Source: an uncultured Variovorax sp. | GTDB taxonomy: Bacteria > Pseudomonadota > Gammaproteobacteria > Burkholderiales > Burkholderiaceae | DNA: 15,618 bases | Assembly (NCBI GenBank): GCA_946478645.1 | Contig: CAMLCW010000080.1 | Coordinates: 1 to 15,618, forward strand | Direction of reading: 5' to 3' | Part shown: piece by piece, positions 14,944 through 15,618 of the stretch | Layout of the letters: each line of letters starts with the position of its first letter | How positions within the stretch are numbered: position 1 is the first letter of the stretch | Program-made: the position numbers and the translations under genes | Notes under the pieces: model-generated | Database searches by the model: none | What the model was told of the DNA's origin: nothing | The model's input: only the letters and a program-made list of their open reading frames with translations

Positions 14944-15618
14944 TCATGCAGGCGCGTTTTCGGGCGCCTGCTCGCCGTCGGCAAGGTCGACCGCGATCGC
15001 GATCGGCCCGGCGACCTCCTGCGCGTCCTCGTCGCCCGCTTCTTCTTCTGCGGCGACATCGGCCTGGGGCGCATCGAGGCGCTCGAGCACCGTGCCGTGC
15101 ACATCGAGCGCGATCTCGTCGATCTCGCCGAGCTTCACGCGCACGCGCGCGCCGCGCTCCTGCTGGCCCGCGACCGGAAACACCAGCGGCAGCGTGTCGG
15201 CGCGCACCAGCGCACCGTTCGGAATGTCCTTGATGACGGTCGCCACGAGCTCGGTGAGGCCCTGCTGCTCGATGTACTTGAGCGTCCAGAAGCGCTCCAT
15301 GCCGCCCTGGTAGGCGTTGTAGGTCGCATAGGCCGCGTCGAAACCCGAGAGGATGGAGAACAGGTCGGCATCCTTGGGCTTGAACGGCGCCGCCAGCGCG
15401 GCGGTCTTGCCGTGGCGCGCGGCCGCGATGATCTGCCACTGGTTCACCAGGTCGGTGTAGCGGCGCAGCGGCGAGGTGCTCCAGGCGTAGCTCTTCACGC
15501 CGAGTCCCGCATGCGGCAGGGAGCGCGTGCCCATGCGCACCTTGATGCCCGGCGCCAGGCTGGCCTGGCTGCGGTAGAGCCCGGGCACGCCGAGTTCGCC
15601 GAGCCAGCCGCCCCAGGT
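14944..15618 (-). CDS. RNB-family exoribonuclease (RNase II/R type), C-terminal part (5' end outside window)
   Basis: The gene enters from the right edge and only the last 224 residues are visible. WSTSPLRRYTDLVNQWQI (coding around 15430-15485) is the end of the RNB catalytic domain, where the conserved arginines near the active site occur in RNase II and RNase R. It is followed by a region with a small beta-rich segment (about 15090-15210, VRADTLPLVFPVAG and RVRVKLGEIDEIALDVHG) that could be an S1-like RNA-binding domain. The tail is Ala/Glu rich and acidic. These enzymes degrade single-stranded RNA 3' to 5' in the cytoplasm. The tail does not look like the long Lys-rich tail of RNase R, so I give no symbol. 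It is probably the first or an upstream gene of the operon with the tonB-type gene and aroE. Confidence 0.85.
   Translation of the reverse strand, partial: TWGGWLGELGVPGLYRSQASLAPGIKVRMGTRSLPHAGLGVKSYAWSTSPLRRYTDLVNQWQIIAAARHGKTAALAAPFKPKDADLFSILSGFDAAYATYNAYQGGMERFWTLKYIEQQGLTELVATVIKDIPNGALVRADTLPLVFPVAGQQERGARVRVKLGEIDEIALDVHGTVLERLDAPQADVAAEEEAGDEDAQEVAGPIAIAVDLADGEQAPENAPA

Noticed and set aside
1..15618. CRISPR arrays, tRNA/rRNA genes, insertion sequences, phage or defence genes
   Set aside because: None seen on either strand; every long segment is explained by housekeeping genes.

Overview
The window is chromosomal core DNA from a high-GC betaproteobacterium. It holds the distal half of the dcw (division and cell wall) cluster in the order murD, ftsW, murG, murC, ddl, ftsQ, ftsA, ftsZ, then lpxC. 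The protein sequences, the gene order and the GC-rich palindromic intergenic repeats suggest Comamonadaceae, probably Variovorax or a close relative. That placement is inference from recognition, not from a database search.

Left part (1-8651, + strand): the 3' end of murD, then ftsW, murG, murC and ddl, each joined to the next by a 4-base ATGA or GTGA stop/start overlap, then ftsQ (5-base gap), ftsA (29-base gap) and ftsZ (172-base gap with a strong ribosome binding site). Together these encode late cytoplasmic steps of peptidoglycan precursor synthesis (MurD, MurC, Ddl), lipid II synthesis (MurG), the septal glycan polymerase (FtsW) and the early divisome (FtsQ, FtsA, FtsZ). A 210-base gap holding a palindromic repeat separates ftsZ from lpxC, the committed step of lipid A synthesis. 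lpxC appears to have its own -10 box so close to the start codon that its mRNA would be almost leaderless. A 58-residue, two-helix membrane protein follows lpxC.

Right part (9985-15618, - strand) converges on the left part with only 4 bases between stop codons. Read in its own direction it is: 3' end of an RNB-family exoribonuclease, a TonB-type energy transducer, aroE (shikimate dehydrogenase), mtgA (monofunctional peptidoglycan glycosyltransferase), a PlsC-type acyltransferase, a CdsA-like cytidylyltransferase, a 105-base inverted-repeat element, and ruvC (Holliday junction resolvase). Spacings are short (overlap to 46 bases) except for the 194-base gap before ruvC. The acyltransferase/cytidylyltransferase pair could make phosphatidic acid and CDP-diacylglycerol in sequence. 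The acyltransferase also seems to have a -10 box that would start transcription at its ATG.

There is no gene-free stretch over 300 bases. I see no rRNA, tRNA, CRISPR array, phage, transposase or defence gene, and no convincing novel system. The points worth a second look are small: two apparent leaderless starts, two palindromic repeat elements, simple-sequence repeats in the ribosome-binding positions of aroE and the cdsA-like gene, a basic insert in MtgA, a Pro/Ala insert in the PlsC protein, an altered CdsA signature, and two small ORFs.
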